The notes below the pieces were generated by a model, which saw only the letters and a list, made by a program, of their open reading frames with translations, was not told the DNA's origin and ran no database searches. From NCBI GenBank assembly GCA_028287115.1, contig JAQBQF010000204.1, forward strand, positions 1 through 64,000: DNA of 64,000 nt, written 5' to 3'. The translations under genes were made by a program, and so were the position numbers. Below, piece after piece: positions 9,045 to 19,699 of this stretch; positions within the stretch are counted from its first letter, which is position 1, and each line of letters starts with the position of its first letter. The stretch is from Myxococcales bacterium (lineage in GTDB: Bacteria; Myxococcota_A; Polyangia; Haliangiales; Haliangiaceae).

Positions 9045-10225
9045 TCGTCGAGCTCGAGGATCTCGGGCTCGACGAGGGCGGACACCTGCCGATCAAGCGG
9101 GCGCTCGCGACGTCTCCGGTGGTCGAGGTCCGCGGTCGCGCGGCATCGCTCGTGGTCGACCTCCCCGCGTGGTGTCGTGCGCAAGGTCACGCGATCGAGC
9201 GCACCGAGCTCGGCTACGCGATCACGCGAAGTGCCACGCACGCGGCGCGCTGGCGCGGCGGCGAGCGCGCCGGCGGCAGCGATCCGGCGCAGGTCGTCGA
9301 GAGCCCGCCGGCACACTGGGGTCTCGCTGCGCGCGGTGCGTTTGTCGAGGCCGGTGCGCCGAGCTTCGATCTGACGCTCGCTACGAAGAGCGAGGTGTGG
9401 GCCGATGAGGCTGCACGGCTGTACGCGCAGGCCGCAGCCGCGCAGTGGGATCCGGCGACCGCCATTCCCTGGACCGCCGCGACCGAACATCCCGACGAGA
9501 TCGAAGACGCGCTCGTCCAGGTGATGACCTACCTGATCGAGAACGAGACCGCGGCGCTGCTCGTGCCGACGCGGTTTCTCGGCCGGCTTCATCCGCATTT
9601 TCGCGAGGTCATGCAGCTGCTCGCGATCCAAGCCGCCGATGAAGCGCGGCATATCGAAGTGTTCACGCGGCGTGCGCGGCTACGGCGGAGCGAGCTCGGC
9701 CTCTCGTCCGCGAGCGGCCAGGCGTCACTGGCGACGCTGTTCGACGAGCCCGACTTCGCGATCGCGAGCTTCTTGCTCGCGGTGCTCGGCGAAGGCAGCT
9801 TCCTGTCGCTGCTGTGGTTCCTCCGCGATCACGCGCCCGACCCGTGCACGCGCGAGCTGACGCGGCTCGCCGCACAAGATGAAGCCCGTCACGTCGCCTT
9901 CGGCCTCGCCCATCTCGGCCGGCACGTCGCGGAGGACGAGACGCTGCGCGACCGACTCGCCGCCGCGATCGAGCGGCGTCACGGCGCGCTCGCGAGCACG
10001 ACGGGCCTCAACGAAGAGGTCTTCGATGCGCTGATCCTGCTCGCAGCCTATTCGTCGGCTCCAACCGCCTACTGGCAGCCGCAGGCGCTGCGCGCAGGTC
10101 ACGCTGCCGTGATCGCGCTCGTCCGCGACATGGATCAAGGCCGGCAGCAACGCCTGTTGCGCCTCGGCTTCACGCCCGAGCGCGCGACCGCGCTGTCATC
10201 GCTTCACACGCGCAACTTCATGTGA
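9041..10225 (+). CDS. TusA-like domain fused to ferritin-like diiron domain
   Basis: GTG at 9041 forms a GTGA overlap with the previous stop and gives 394 residues. Residues 1-70 resemble TusA/SirA sulfur carriers (VEVRG...LPAWCRAQGHAIERTELGYAI), but the catalytic CPxP is replaced by HLPI, so it cannot carry sulfur on the usual Cys. From about 165 a ferritin-like four-helix domain follows, with ENETAALLVPTR, AADEARHIEVF and AAQDEARHVAFG supplying the Glu and ExxH ligands of a diiron site. It is probably an oxidase/oxygenase acting with the two upstream genes. The 3' end overlaps the convergent methyltransferase by 8 bp. Confidence 0.78.
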   Translation: MIVELEDLGLDEGGHLPIKRALATSPVVEVRGRAASLVVDLPAWCRAQGHAIERTELGYAITRSATHAARWRGGERAGGSDPAQVVESPPAHWGLAARGAFVEAGAPSFDLTLATKSEVWADEAARLYAQAAAAQWDPATAIPWTAATEHPDEIEDALVQVMTYLIENETAALLVPTRFLGRLHPHFREVMQLLAIQAADEARHIEVFTRRARLRRSELGLSSASGQASLATLFDEPDFAIASFLLAVLGEGSFLSLLWFLRDHAPDPCTRELTRLAAQDEARHVAFGLAHLGRHVAEDETLRDRLAAAIERRHGALASTTGLNEEVFDALILLAAYSSAPTAYWQPQALRAGHAAVIALVRDMDQGRQQRLLRLGFTPERATALSSLHTRNFM

Positions 10226-11126
10226 GATCGATCCGAAACGCGAAGTGCGGCCGATGCTTGAAGTCGGGTGGCGTCGTCGTGCGTGTCTCGTCCATCACGT
10301 TGCCCGGCACGTCGAGGTCGAGCCGGAACTTCTTGCGGTTCGTCGAGAACCAGATCACGTTGCTCGTCACGGCGGCAACGTCCATCAGCAGCGCCGCGTG
10401 ATCGCGCTGGATGTCGAACGTGTAGTCCATCCGCTTGGAGTTCGAGAACGTCGGCGGATCGACGACGGCGATGTCCCACCGGCGTCCCGCGCGCCGCGCC
10501 TCGGCGAGGAACTCGCGGACGTCCGCCTGGATCACTTCACCGGCGAGCTGGTTGAGCGCCAGGTTCTCGCGCGCCCAGTCGAGGTACGTATTCGATAGAT
10601 CGACGCTCGTGGTCGCCATCCCGGCGGCGGCCGCATAGACCGAGAACGAGCCGGTGTAGCAGTACAGGTTAAGCATCGACTTCGCGGGCTCCGCCGCGAC
10701 GCGCGCGCGCGTGAGCCGATGATCGAGGAACAGGCCGGTATCGATGTACTCGCTCAGGTTGACCCGAAACTGATGGCCGCCCTCGCCGACCGTGCGCCAG
10801 CTCGGCTCGTCTTCACGTTTCTCGTACTGATGGCCTTCGCGGCGGCCGGTCAGTCGCTCGCGGGTCTTCGCGAACGCCTCTTTGGCCTCGAGTGTCTGCT
10901 CGGCAACCGCGACGATGCCGTCGAGCCATACCGGATCGCTCGGATCGATCCGGTAATCGTTGATCACGAGCGCGCCTTCGTAGGTATCGACCGTCACCGG
11001 CACTTCGGGAATGTCGCGGTCGTAGATCCGCCAGCACGTGATGCCGGTGCGCTTTGCCCACTTACCGAGGTGCCGCGCGTTCTTGCGCAGCCGGTTCGCG
11101 AACATCTCTGCGATCGAGTCAGACAC
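10218..11126 (-). CDS. RlmK/RlmI-like class I rRNA methyltransferase
   Basis: A 302-residue SAM-dependent methyltransferase. Motif I is NLYCYTGSFSVYAAAAG, motif II follows as SVDLSNTYLDWARENL, and VVDPPTFSNSKRM is the catalytic motif typical of the RlmK half of RlmKL (23S rRNA m7G2069). The N-terminal part (RIYDRDIPEVPVTVDTYEG) also matches that group. The THUMP-containing RlmL half is absent, so this is a stand-alone RlmK-like enzyme; the exact base is not certain. It is the last gene of a three-gene operon and its GTG start overlaps the DUF4139 stop by 8 bp. Confidence 0.83.
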   Translation of the reverse strand: MSDSIAEMFANRLRKNARHLGKWAKRTGITCWRIYDRDIPEVPVTVDTYEGALVINDYRIDPSDPVWLDGIVAVAEQTLEAKEAFAKTRERLTGRREGHQYEKREDEPSWRTVGEGGHQFRVNLSEYIDTGLFLDHRLTRARVAAEPAKSMLNLYCYTGSFSVYAAAAGMATTSVDLSNTYLDWARENLALNQLAGEVIQADVREFLAEARRAGRRWDIAVVDPPTFSNSKRMDYTFDIQRDHAALLMDVAAVTSNVIWFSTNRKKFRLDLDVPGNVMDETRTTTPPDFKHRPHFAFRIDLT

Positions 11127-12681
11127 CGGCGACGCCGCGTTGGCTCTTCACTTTGTACTCGAGCGTCACGGCGCGACGACCGAACGGTGGAAGCTCGACC
11201 GACCACGACACGAGCCCGCGCTCGTCGAGCGCGCGGGCGGTCACTTGGGTGATCTCCTCGCCGCCCGGTTGATCGTCTTCGCCGAGCAGATATGCATCGG
11301 CCGCGGAGGTCTGCACGTCGACCTGCTCGACCTCCGAGATCGGAATCCTCTCGGTGACGACGACCTCGCGCCGCTCGGCACCGAGGTTCGAGAGCCGCAC
11401 CGCGACCCGGATCGTCTGGACATTCCAGCCGCCGAGGATGCCGGCATCGTCACGCTCGCGCGTCTCGTCGCGATGCGCGCGGATGTCGGCCTCGGGCCCG
11501 AAGCCGAGATAGAACTTCTCGCCCGCCGCGACGAACCCGACGTCGGCGCGCCCGACATATCCCGAGGCCATGATCAGATCGACGGGGCCCGCGAGCAGAG
11601 GCATCGGTCCCGTGTTGACGATGCGTGCACGCACGTGAATCCACGGCGATCGCAGCGGGATCGCGACGAGCGACAGTTGCGCTTGCCCCGTGAACCCACC
11701 GATCGGTACGCGATGCGGCGCGCCGTCCGAGCGAATCGTGATCTTGCCCGACCCGGCGAGTCGCAGGCCGAGGCCGCCGTCGTCGATGCCCGGTACTTGC
11801 AGCGGTCCCGCGCCGAGGCCGGTCGTCTGCTGCTCTTGATCGCGCGCTTCGACGACCACAGCGTCTGGCTTGCGCCGCGTGTGGAGCTCGTCGTCGGCGA
11901 GCTCCGGTGGCTCGACGCCAAGCGACGGCCGTTCGAGCGAGAACGTCAGCTCCGCATCGGTCCAGTCCTCGCCCGTGGCCTGCCACACACACGCGGTCGT
12001 CTGCCATTCGATGCGGCTCGTCTCGCGATTCAAGATCGCTCGATGATAGGGCCGCCACGCTGCACTCGGCACGACGTAGCTTGCCGTGATCGTGACGTCG
12101 CTCGCTGCATCCGCGACCAGATCGATCACGAGCCGCGCGGCCTCTTCGCCGGCCTGACTCTCGGCACGCAGGATCCGCTGATCGAGTCGCTCGAGCGCCC
12201 TGCCGAGATCTTCGGCTTCGAGCTCGGCATCGACACGCCGGACGCGCGCGGCCGCATCCGCGAGATCGAGCCTCGTCAGCTCTTGGCCTGCGCCATCGGG
12301 GCCCGCGCCGCGCGTGGCCGCGACGGCGAGATCATGGAGCGAGGCCGCGACGAGCTCGGCGAGCGCGTCGGTCTCCGCGCGGGCTGCCTGGACCTTCGCG
12401 AGCGCCGCATCACGGGCGGCGGTGAGCTTGGTCCGCTCGGCACGAAGACTCGCGATATCCCCGGTGGTCTCGACGCGCCACGGGGCGAGGTAGCGCTCGC
12501 ATCTGACGTCGAGCACGCGCGCGCCGCTGCACGTCGCGGTCAAGGTCTTATCGACGAGCCCCGCGGCGACTCGCTCGATCACGACTCGCTGCTGGCCCGC
12601 ACGCACGGAGACCGTGCCGCGCCGGGTGACCGACGCGCGATCCTCGAGCACGGTGACCGCGACGACCGGTGCGTCGCTCAC
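11119..12681 (-). CDS. DUF4139 domain protein (MuiA-like), shorter paralogue
   Basis: 520 residues with the layout of DUF4140/DUF4139 ('mucoidy inhibitor MuiA') proteins: an N-terminal beta domain (VTVLEDRASVTRRG), a long coiled-coil-prone segment (about 80-190) and a C-terminal beta-sandwich beginning near ITASYVVPSAAWRPYHRA, with WTDAELTFSLERP. No signal peptide. Molecular function is not established for the family. It overlaps the start of the RlmK-like gene and the stop of the longer DUF4139 gene, so the three are probably made as one unit. Confidence 0.82.
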   Translation of the reverse strand: MSDAPVVAVTVLEDRASVTRRGTVSVRAGQQRVVIERVAAGLVDKTLTATCSGARVLDVRCERYLAPWRVETTGDIASLRAERTKLTAARDAALAKVQAARAETDALAELVAASLHDLAVAATRGAGPDGAGQELTRLDLADAAARVRRVDAELEAEDLGRALERLDQRILRAESQAGEEAARLVIDLVADAASDVTITASYVVPSAAWRPYHRAILNRETSRIEWQTTACVWQATGEDWTDAELTFSLERPSLGVEPPELADDELHTRRKPDAVVVEARDQEQQTTGLGAGPLQVPGIDDGGLGLRLAGSGKITIRSDGAPHRVPIGGFTGQAQLSLVAIPLRSPWIHVRARIVNTGPMPLLAGPVDLIMASGYVGRADVGFVAAGEKFYLGFGPEADIRAHRDETRERDDAGILGGWNVQTIRVAVRLSNLGAERREVVVTERIPISEVEQVDVQTSAADAYLLGEDDQPGGEEITQVTARALDERGLVSWSVELPPFGRRAVTLEYKVKSQRGVAGV

Positions 12682-14714
12682 GACTCTCTCCGGTTGCCGC
12701 CGACGAGCTCGAGCTTGCCGGCGATCTTCACTTCGTAACCCGCGCGGAGCAGCTGTTTCGCGGCCGCCGGCACCGAGGTGCTCCAGCGATAGGCCCCTCG
12801 CAAGCGTTCGTCACGCGGGGCGGTCGCGTCGGGTGTCCACCGCTCCCACGCCGGATCGATCTTGCCGAGCGTGACTTCGATCTCGTCGTCGCCCTCGCGC
12901 GTCACCGGGATTCGCTCGCGCACCTCGATGTCGATCGCGCGCGCCGAGAGATTCTCGATCGCGATCGTGATCGCGTGCACGAGCTTGAGCCCGCCGCGCA
13001 GCATGCCCGTCGCCTCTTCGTGGAATTCGGCATTGCGCGCGATCTTGACGCTCGCGTCGACGCCGAGCCCGATCTCGACGGCCGCGCCCGGCGGCGTGTA
13101 GTCGACCTCGCTGGTCACCAGGAATTGTCCGCGATCGTAGACATCGATCGGCCCGGGCAGCAGCGGCCCCTCGAGCGGATTACCGATTGTCGCGACGCGA
13201 AACACGTCCGGCTGCTCGCGCGGCACCGCGACGTGATGCAGCTTGGCCTTGCTCGCGCGCGCGGTGACCGCGATCGAATGCCACGCGCCGTCGGCGCGCA
13301 CGTCGACCTTGCCCTCGGCGGCGAACGCGTAGTCGTAGGTGTGCAGCCATTCGGTGGCGCAGCCTCGCGGCAAGACGAGCTCTGCCATCGCGGCGCTCGC
13401 GCGTGCGACTCGCGAAGTGATCTCGGCGTCTTGTGGCGACCGCGGCGCCGGCACGAGTCGGCCGCGCTCGGGAGATCCCGCGCTCGCCATTCGCAAGCTT
13501 CCGTAGTCAAGGCGCGGCGTCGGTGCTTGCGGCGCCGGCGCAGGCTGGATCGTGCCGGCTCTCGTCAGTGCGCTGCGCGTTGCGATCGGCGCACCGGGTG
13601 GTGGACCGCCGGCGCGGCTCTTCTTCGCGATCATCTGCATCATCTGAGGAGGCGGTGTGCCGACCGGCTCGAACGCGCGCGCTTCCGACGAATCCTCGTC
13701 CCAGTTCTGCTGCTCGAACCGCAACCCACCTTCGGCCTGCGCGCCCGCTTCGGGAACGCGACCTTCGAACGTCGAGTCATCGAGGACGGCGGTCGCCGCA
13801 AACGGCTTCGACCGCGCGCGTTTCGGGAAGCCGCGATCGTAATCGGCGTAGAGCTCGTCGGTGCCCGTCGGGGGCGCGCGGAATCCCCGGCGTGCGGTCT
13901 CGGCCTGACGGCGTCCGATCTTCTGAGGCACGAGCTCGGGTAATTGCGTGAAGCGCTCGGGCTCCGCGGTCGACAGCCTCAGCGCGACCTCGCTCCAATC
14001 CTCACCCGAGTCTTGCGCGACGACGGCGCGGAGCTCGAAGCGCGCTTGGTCACCGTCGAGTCTCGCCACGTAGCTCGGCGCCCACCGCGCGGCGGCGACC
14101 TGATACTCCACATAGATCGTCACGTCGCCCGCACTCTGCGAAGCGAGCTCGAGCTCGACGTATTTGCGAAGCTCGTGAAGCTTGGCGGCGCGCGCCGTCC
14201 CGGTTCGTCGATCGCGATCGGCCGTGATCTCGAGCTCGCGCCGGGCTTCCTCGACCTCGCGACGCGCGGCCGCCGCACCTTCGCGGAGTGCCAGCTCGCG
14301 TTCGGCGCGGACCGCGACGAGCATCCGGCGCGCCGCGATCACTTGATGCCACGCGGCCGGCGGAGCTTCCGACGGATCCGGCGCGATGATCGACGTCTCC
14401 GCGAGCCGCGCGAGCGCCAACGAGATCCGCTCGACCTCGGTCTCGGCGAGCGTCACCCGGCGACCAGCCGCACGCAGCTCGGGCGAGTCCTCCGCGGCAT
14501 CGGCCGTCTCTGGAACCTCGGATCCGGTGCGCACCGCGATCACCGTCGCGTGGCCCTCGACCTCGACGCTCACGGTGTCATCGATCACCGACAGTGGCAG
14601 CCCGACGAACCGCACGGAGGTCGGCAATGGCCCCGCGACGGTCGCGACCCGGCGAATCCTCGCTCCGCTCGCATAGACCGTGACTTCGGCGATCTTCGAC
14701 TCGACCGACCCCAT
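12678..14714 (-). CDS. DUF4139 domain protein (MuiA-like), longer paralogue
   Basis: 678 residues, the same order as the downstream paralogue: DUF4140-like N terminus (ITEVTVYASGARIRR-type strand), a charged coiled coil (about 75-180), then YVEYQVAAARWAPSYVARL and DWSEVALRLSTAEP at the DUF4139 start. It differs by a 130-residue Pro/Gly/Ala-rich insertion (about 290-420). The genes overlap by 4 bp. Two unequal paralogues side by side suggest a heteromeric complex (inference). No membrane signal was seen. Confidence 0.82.
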   Translation of the reverse strand: MGSVESKIAEVTVYASGARIRRVATVAGPLPTSVRFVGLPLSVIDDTVSVEVEGHATVIAVRTGSEVPETADAAEDSPELRAAGRRVTLAETEVERISLALARLAETSIIAPDPSEAPPAAWHQVIAARRMLVAVRAERELALREGAAAARREVEEARRELEITADRDRRTGTARAAKLHELRKYVELELASQSAGDVTIYVEYQVAAARWAPSYVARLDGDQARFELRAVVAQDSGEDWSEVALRLSTAEPERFTQLPELVPQKIGRRQAETARRGFRAPPTGTDELYADYDRGFPKRARSKPFAATAVLDDSTFEGRVPEAGAQAEGGLRFEQQNWDEDSSEARAFEPVGTPPPQMMQMIAKKSRAGGPPPGAPIATRSALTRAGTIQPAPAPQAPTPRLDYGSLRMASAGSPERGRLVPAPRSPQDAEITSRVARASAAMAELVLPRGCATEWLHTYDYAFAAEGKVDVRADGAWHSIAVTARASKAKLHHVAVPREQPDVFRVATIGNPLEGPLLPGPIDVYDRGQFLVTSEVDYTPPGAAVEIGLGVDASVKIARNAEFHEEATGMLRGGLKLVHAITIAIENLSARAIDIEVRERIPVTREGDDEIEVTLGKIDPAWERWTPDATAPRDERLRGAYRWSTSVPAAAKQLLRAGYEVKIAGKLELVGGNRRES

Positions 14715-14830
14715 GTCGGGGAGGGTCGGTCTCGCGAGCCGCGTGTGTCAAGCGGCCTTGCCCGAGGTAGCAGGATTGGTTTAGGGTCGGCCCCTACACC
14801 GGCCGTCAAACTCTGAGAAAAGGGAACGAC

Positions 14831-15268
14831 ATGCTTCGCAAGGTTTCATTGGGATTGATTCTCGCACTGGCTGCCTGTGGCAGCGCCCGCTACATCTCGC
14901 GCACCCAAGGGGGTGGCGTGATCGAGCTCCAGGGCGATCGCACGAAGGCAATGGAGCAGGCGAACCAGAACATGGCGCAGCATTGCGGCCCGAATAACTT
15001 CACCATCGTCCAAGAGGGTGAAGAGGCGATCGGTACCGACACGGTCACGCGCCAGGATACTTCGTCCGCCGCCGATTCGTCGCGCGATGGCCGCCATCAG
15101 CGTGCCGACGAGACCACGACGGGTCAGCAGAGCACGCGCACGGCAACCGCATGGCGCGTCCACTATCAGTGCAACGGCGCTGCGCCGGCTCCGATGCCGC
15201 CCGCTGGCCCGCCCGCCGGTGGCCCGCCGCCCGAAGGTCCGGGCGCACCGCCTCCTCCAGGCGCGTAG
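14831..15268 (+). CDS. lipoprotein with proline-rich tail
   Basis: A 145-residue lipoprotein: signal peptide MLRKVSLGLILALAAC with a clean lipobox. The body contains VIELQGDRTKAMEQANQNMAQHCGPNNFTIV, a pattern seen in small myxobacterial lipoproteins where a Cys-containing helix precedes a short strand. The last 30 residues are Pro/Gly (PAGPPAGGPPPEGPG). Function unknown. A good ribosome-binding site (AAAAGGGA) precedes the ATG, and a strong intrinsic terminator follows the stop. Confidence 0.8.
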   Translation: MLRKVSLGLILALAACGSARYISRTQGGGVIELQGDRTKAMEQANQNMAQHCGPNNFTIVQEGEEAIGTDTVTRQDTSSAADSSRDGRHQRADETTTGQQSTRTATAWRVHYQCNGAAPAPMPPAGPPAGGPPPEGPGAPPPPGA

Positions 15269-15292
15269 CTAGACCGCGGCGACATGACGACA

Positions 15293-15318
15293 AGGGGCCA
15301 TCTGGCCCCTGTTTTTTT
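15293..15318 (+). terminator. intrinsic terminator of the lipoprotein gene
   Basis: AGGGGCCA, a two-base turn TC, and TGGCCCCT form an 8-bp stem (in practice a shorter stem with a wider loop), followed by G and seven T. It lies 25 bases after the stop. It also sits 4 bases before the 3' end of the convergent AidB-like gene. Confidence 0.88.
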
Positions 15319-15321
15319 AGC

Positions 15322-16995
<1,674 letters not shown>

Positions 16996-17025
16996 GACGG
17001 GAAGCTACCGCGGTAAGGTCCTTGC

Positions 17026-17781
17026 GTGAACCTGTTACTCGTCGACCCCACCGAGATCACCGAGGGGGTCTGCACGCTCGAGGGTAGGCGGGCCGAGCAC
17101 TTACGCACGGTCCTCAAAGCTACCGTCGGCTCCGTCGTGCGCGCGGGCGTGCTCGGCGGCGGGATCGGGACCGCCGAGGTGATTCGCGATGAGGCCGCGG
17201 AATCCCCGGAGGGGGACGATGGCGCGCTCACGGTGCGGCTGACGATCGATCGAGAGCCACCGCCGCAGCTCGACATCGAGCTCGTGCTCGCGATCCCGCG
17301 ACCCAAGATGCTGTCGCGCGTGATCGAGACGTGTGCGGCCTTCGGCGTTCGGCGGGTCGATCTGACAAACGCGTGGCGCGTCGACAAGAGCTACCTGGGG
17401 TCGCCTCGCCTCGATCCCGCGGCACTCGCCGAAGCCGCGCGACTCGGCGCCGAACAAGGCGCGACGACCCGGCTGCCCGCGATCCAGGTGCACGATCGCC
17501 TGATGTCGCTGCTCGATGGCCGCTATCCCGCGCTCGGCGGGCCGCTGGTGATGCGGCTCCTCGCGCACCCGACCGCGCCACCGATCGAGCACGTCGTGAC
17601 CACGCGTGGCCCGACGGTGATCGCGATCGGTCCCGAAGGCGGATGGATCCAGCGCGAGCTCGACACGTTCGTCGCGCGCGGCTTCGCACCCGTCTCGCTC
17701 GGTGCACCGATCCTGCGCGTCGAGAGTGCGGTTCCGGCGGCGCTCGGTCAGCTGATCCTGCTGCACCGGCTGCGCGACTGA
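17026..17781 (+). CDS. rsmE: 16S rRNA m3U1498 methyltransferase RsmE
   Basis: A 251-residue SPOUT-family enzyme. The N-terminal PUA-like part has GRRAEHLRTVLKATVG. The C-terminal trefoil knot has VIAIGPEGGWIQRELDTF, GFAPVSLGAPILRVESA and a final ALGQLILLHRLRD, matching RsmE closely. It methylates N3 of U1498 in the decoding centre using SAM. Start is GTG at 17026. It converges with the QueA-like gene with 7 bp between stops. Confidence 0.92.
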   Translation: MNLLLVDPTEITEGVCTLEGRRAEHLRTVLKATVGSVVRAGVLGGGIGTAEVIRDEAAESPEGDDGALTVRLTIDREPPPQLDIELVLAIPRPKMLSRVIETCAAFGVRRVDLTNAWRVDKSYLGSPRLDPAALAEAARLGAEQGATTRLPAIQVHDRLMSLLDGRYPALGGPLVMRLLAHPTAPPIEHVVTTRGPTVIAIGPEGGWIQRELDTFVARGFAPVSLGAPILRVESAVPAALGQLILLHRLRD

Positions 17782-17788
17782 GACGTGC

Positions 17789-18886
17789 TCACAAGATCAG
17801 GCACGCGTCACCGAGCTCGTGGCTCGACAGGCCTTGCGCCGCCGCCAGATCGATCGCGCGCGACAACCGCTCTGCCGGCGCGAACGCGGTGAGCAAGTCG
17901 AAGTGACTCTCACCGGGCGTGTGCAAGCCGCTTACGAGGCCGTCGACGACGCGCAACTTGGACGTCCCGTCGAGACGCAGCGTCGCGATTCCCGAGCCGG
18001 CCTGCAGCTCGCCCGCGCCGCCGGCGGCCTCGAGGGCACGGACGACGGTCGTGCCGATCGCGATCACGCGACGGTTTGCTTCACGCGTCTTGGAGATCGC
18101 GGCGATCGTGCGGCGCGGAATCTCGTAGCGTTCGGGCCACGGCAGCGCACGATCGAGTGCTTCGTCGCCGGTGGACGATAACCCCGCGGCATGCGTGAGC
18201 GTCGCGATCGTGACGCCTGCGCGACGCAGACCGAGCAGCACCTCCCAGGTGAGCGGCCGACCTGCCGACGGCATCTCCGCCGCCCACGGGCGCGCCGCAT
18301 ACGCCGTCTGGACCGCGTACAGCGGTAACAACTCGGATCGGTGCGCGTACTGCACGGGCTTGCCGCTCGCATAGAGCGCCTGCCACAGCGCGTCGCCGGA
18401 CTCCCGCGTCACGAGCTCGACTCGTCGTCCCGTGATGCTCGCGATCGTCGAGGCGATCGCTCCGAGCCACACTCGCTCACCGACCGCGAGCTTCGGCGGA
18501 GCCGCGCGATACTCGGTGCGCGTGCGATGGTCGCCCGCTCCGAGCAGCACACCGTAGAGCCGATTCGTCTCGACCGGGCCGGACAGCCGAACCTCGAACA
18601 GATCGCCACGCTCGCTGCGCGCGGGCAACGAGGCGGGCAGCGTCGCCGCGTCGTTGACGACCACGAGGTCGCCCGCTCGCAACAGATCGGGCAACTTGCC
18701 GAACGCGGTGATCTCGATGCGATCCGCGTCGCGATCGATCGCGACGAGCCGCACGGCGTGCCGCGAGACTTCGTCGGTACGCAATCCGCCGCTAGCGACG
18801 TTGCCGCCGGTCGATCGCAATGCATCGAGCGGCGATCGCGCCGGCGTCGGCCTCAGCGCGGTGCGGTCGTGCCGATGAAACCTCAC
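17789..18886 (-). CDS. QueA-like SAM:tRNA ribosyltransferase-isomerase, divergent
   Basis: 365 residues with the QueA scaffold: LVVVNDAATLPASL, SGKPVQYAH, the ERYEIPRRTIAAI segment, REANRRVIAIGTTVVRALE, and a C-terminal HTPGESHFDLLTAF. Two usually strict QueA motifs are changed: PTAGLHF reads PSAGRPL and LHVGxGTF reads THAAGLSS. It could be a paralogue with altered substrate rather than the queuosine enzyme. It overlaps the SDR gene by 4 bp (ATGA), so the pair is co-translated. No other queuosine genes lie in the window. Confidence 0.78.
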   Translation of the reverse strand: MRFHRHDRTALRPTPARSPLDALRSTGGNVASGGLRTDEVSRHAVRLVAIDRDADRIEITAFGKLPDLLRAGDLVVVNDAATLPASLPARSERGDLFEVRLSGPVETNRLYGVLLGAGDHRTRTEYRAAPPKLAVGERVWLGAIASTIASITGRRVELVTRESGDALWQALYASGKPVQYAHRSELLPLYAVQTAYAARPWAAEMPSAGRPLTWEVLLGLRRAGVTIATLTHAAGLSSTGDEALDRALPWPERYEIPRRTIAAISKTREANRRVIAIGTTVVRALEAAGGAGELQAGSGIATLRLDGTSKLRVVDGLVSGLHTPGESHFDLLTAFAPAERLSRAIDLAAAQGLSSHELGDACLIL

Positions 18887-19611
18887 GGCGCGACCTCGAA
18901 GCTCGGTGCGACCAGTCGCACACCACTGACGGCCCGCGCCTCATCGGCGATCATCGCCACGATCCGCGCCGCGACATCGGCCGGCCTCTGCAACGTCTTT
19001 CGATCTGCATCCGGCACGGCGTCGGCGTGCATCTTCGTATCCATCTCGCCGGGATCGACCGCGAGCACACGCACGCCCGTCCCCGAGAGCTCGGCGGCGA
19101 GCACGCGGCTCAGGTGATCCTGCGCGGCCTTCGAGATCCCGTAGGCACCCCAGGTTGGATAGGGCTCGACCGCGGCATCCGAGCTGATGTGAACGATCAC
19201 GCCTTCGCCACGCAGCGCCATCGCGCCGGCGAGGATCTTGGTCAGACGAAACGGTCCGACGAGGTTGGTCTCGAGCACCGCCGCGAGATCCTCGCACTCG
19301 GTATCGAGCAGCAGCCGGAGCGGCACCGGTCCGAGCGTGCTCGCGTTGTGAATCGCGATCCCGATCTCGCCGATCAAGCCCTGCGCCTGACCGGCAATCT
19401 TGTGCACCGCGTCCTTCGCTGCGATGTCTGCGACGATCCCATGCGCAACACCGCCTCGCGCCCGGATCGTCGCGACCGCATCCGACAACGGCCCCGCGTC
19501 ACGGGCGATCATCGCGACGCGTGCACCTTTCGCCCCAAGGAGCTCCGCGAGCGCCCTGCCCAACCCACGGCTCGCGCCGGTCACCAGCGCACCCTGTCCT
19601 TCGATCTTCAT
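18883..19611 (-). CDS. short-chain dehydrogenase/reductase
   Basis: A 242-residue classical SDR. GALVTGASRGLGRALAE is the NAD(P) glycine motif, NAST the NNAG-like motif, HISSD carries the catalytic Ser, and YGISK is the catalytic YxxxK. The Ser-Tyr-Lys set is complete. The frame extends to 19650, but AGGAGG sits five bases before ATG 19611, which fixes the start. It leads a two-gene unit with the QueA-like gene and is divergent from the XRE-cupin regulator, which may control it. Substrate unknown. Confidence 0.88.
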   Translation of the reverse strand: MKIEGQGALVTGASRGLGRALAELLGAKGARVAMIARDAGPLSDAVATIRARGGVAHGIVADIAAKDAVHKIAGQAQGLIGEIGIAIHNASTLGPVPLRLLLDTECEDLAAVLETNLVGPFRLTKILAGAMALRGEGVIVHISSDAAVEPYPTWGAYGISKAAQDHLSRVLAAELSGTGVRVLAVDPGEMDTKMHADAVPDADRKTLQRPADVAARIVAMIADEARAVSGVRLVAPSFEVAP

Positions 19612-19699
19612 GACGGCCTCCTGTGTTCCCTTCGTAACACCCGCCGCCAATTTGTCATCGCGTGCGCTATTCTATTGGCGGCACGCCATTCGAGGAGCC

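Noticed and set aside
19652..19675. Promoter TTGTCA/TATTCT between SDR and XRE-cupin genes
   Set aside because: The spacing of 10 bp is too short for a sigma-70 promoter.
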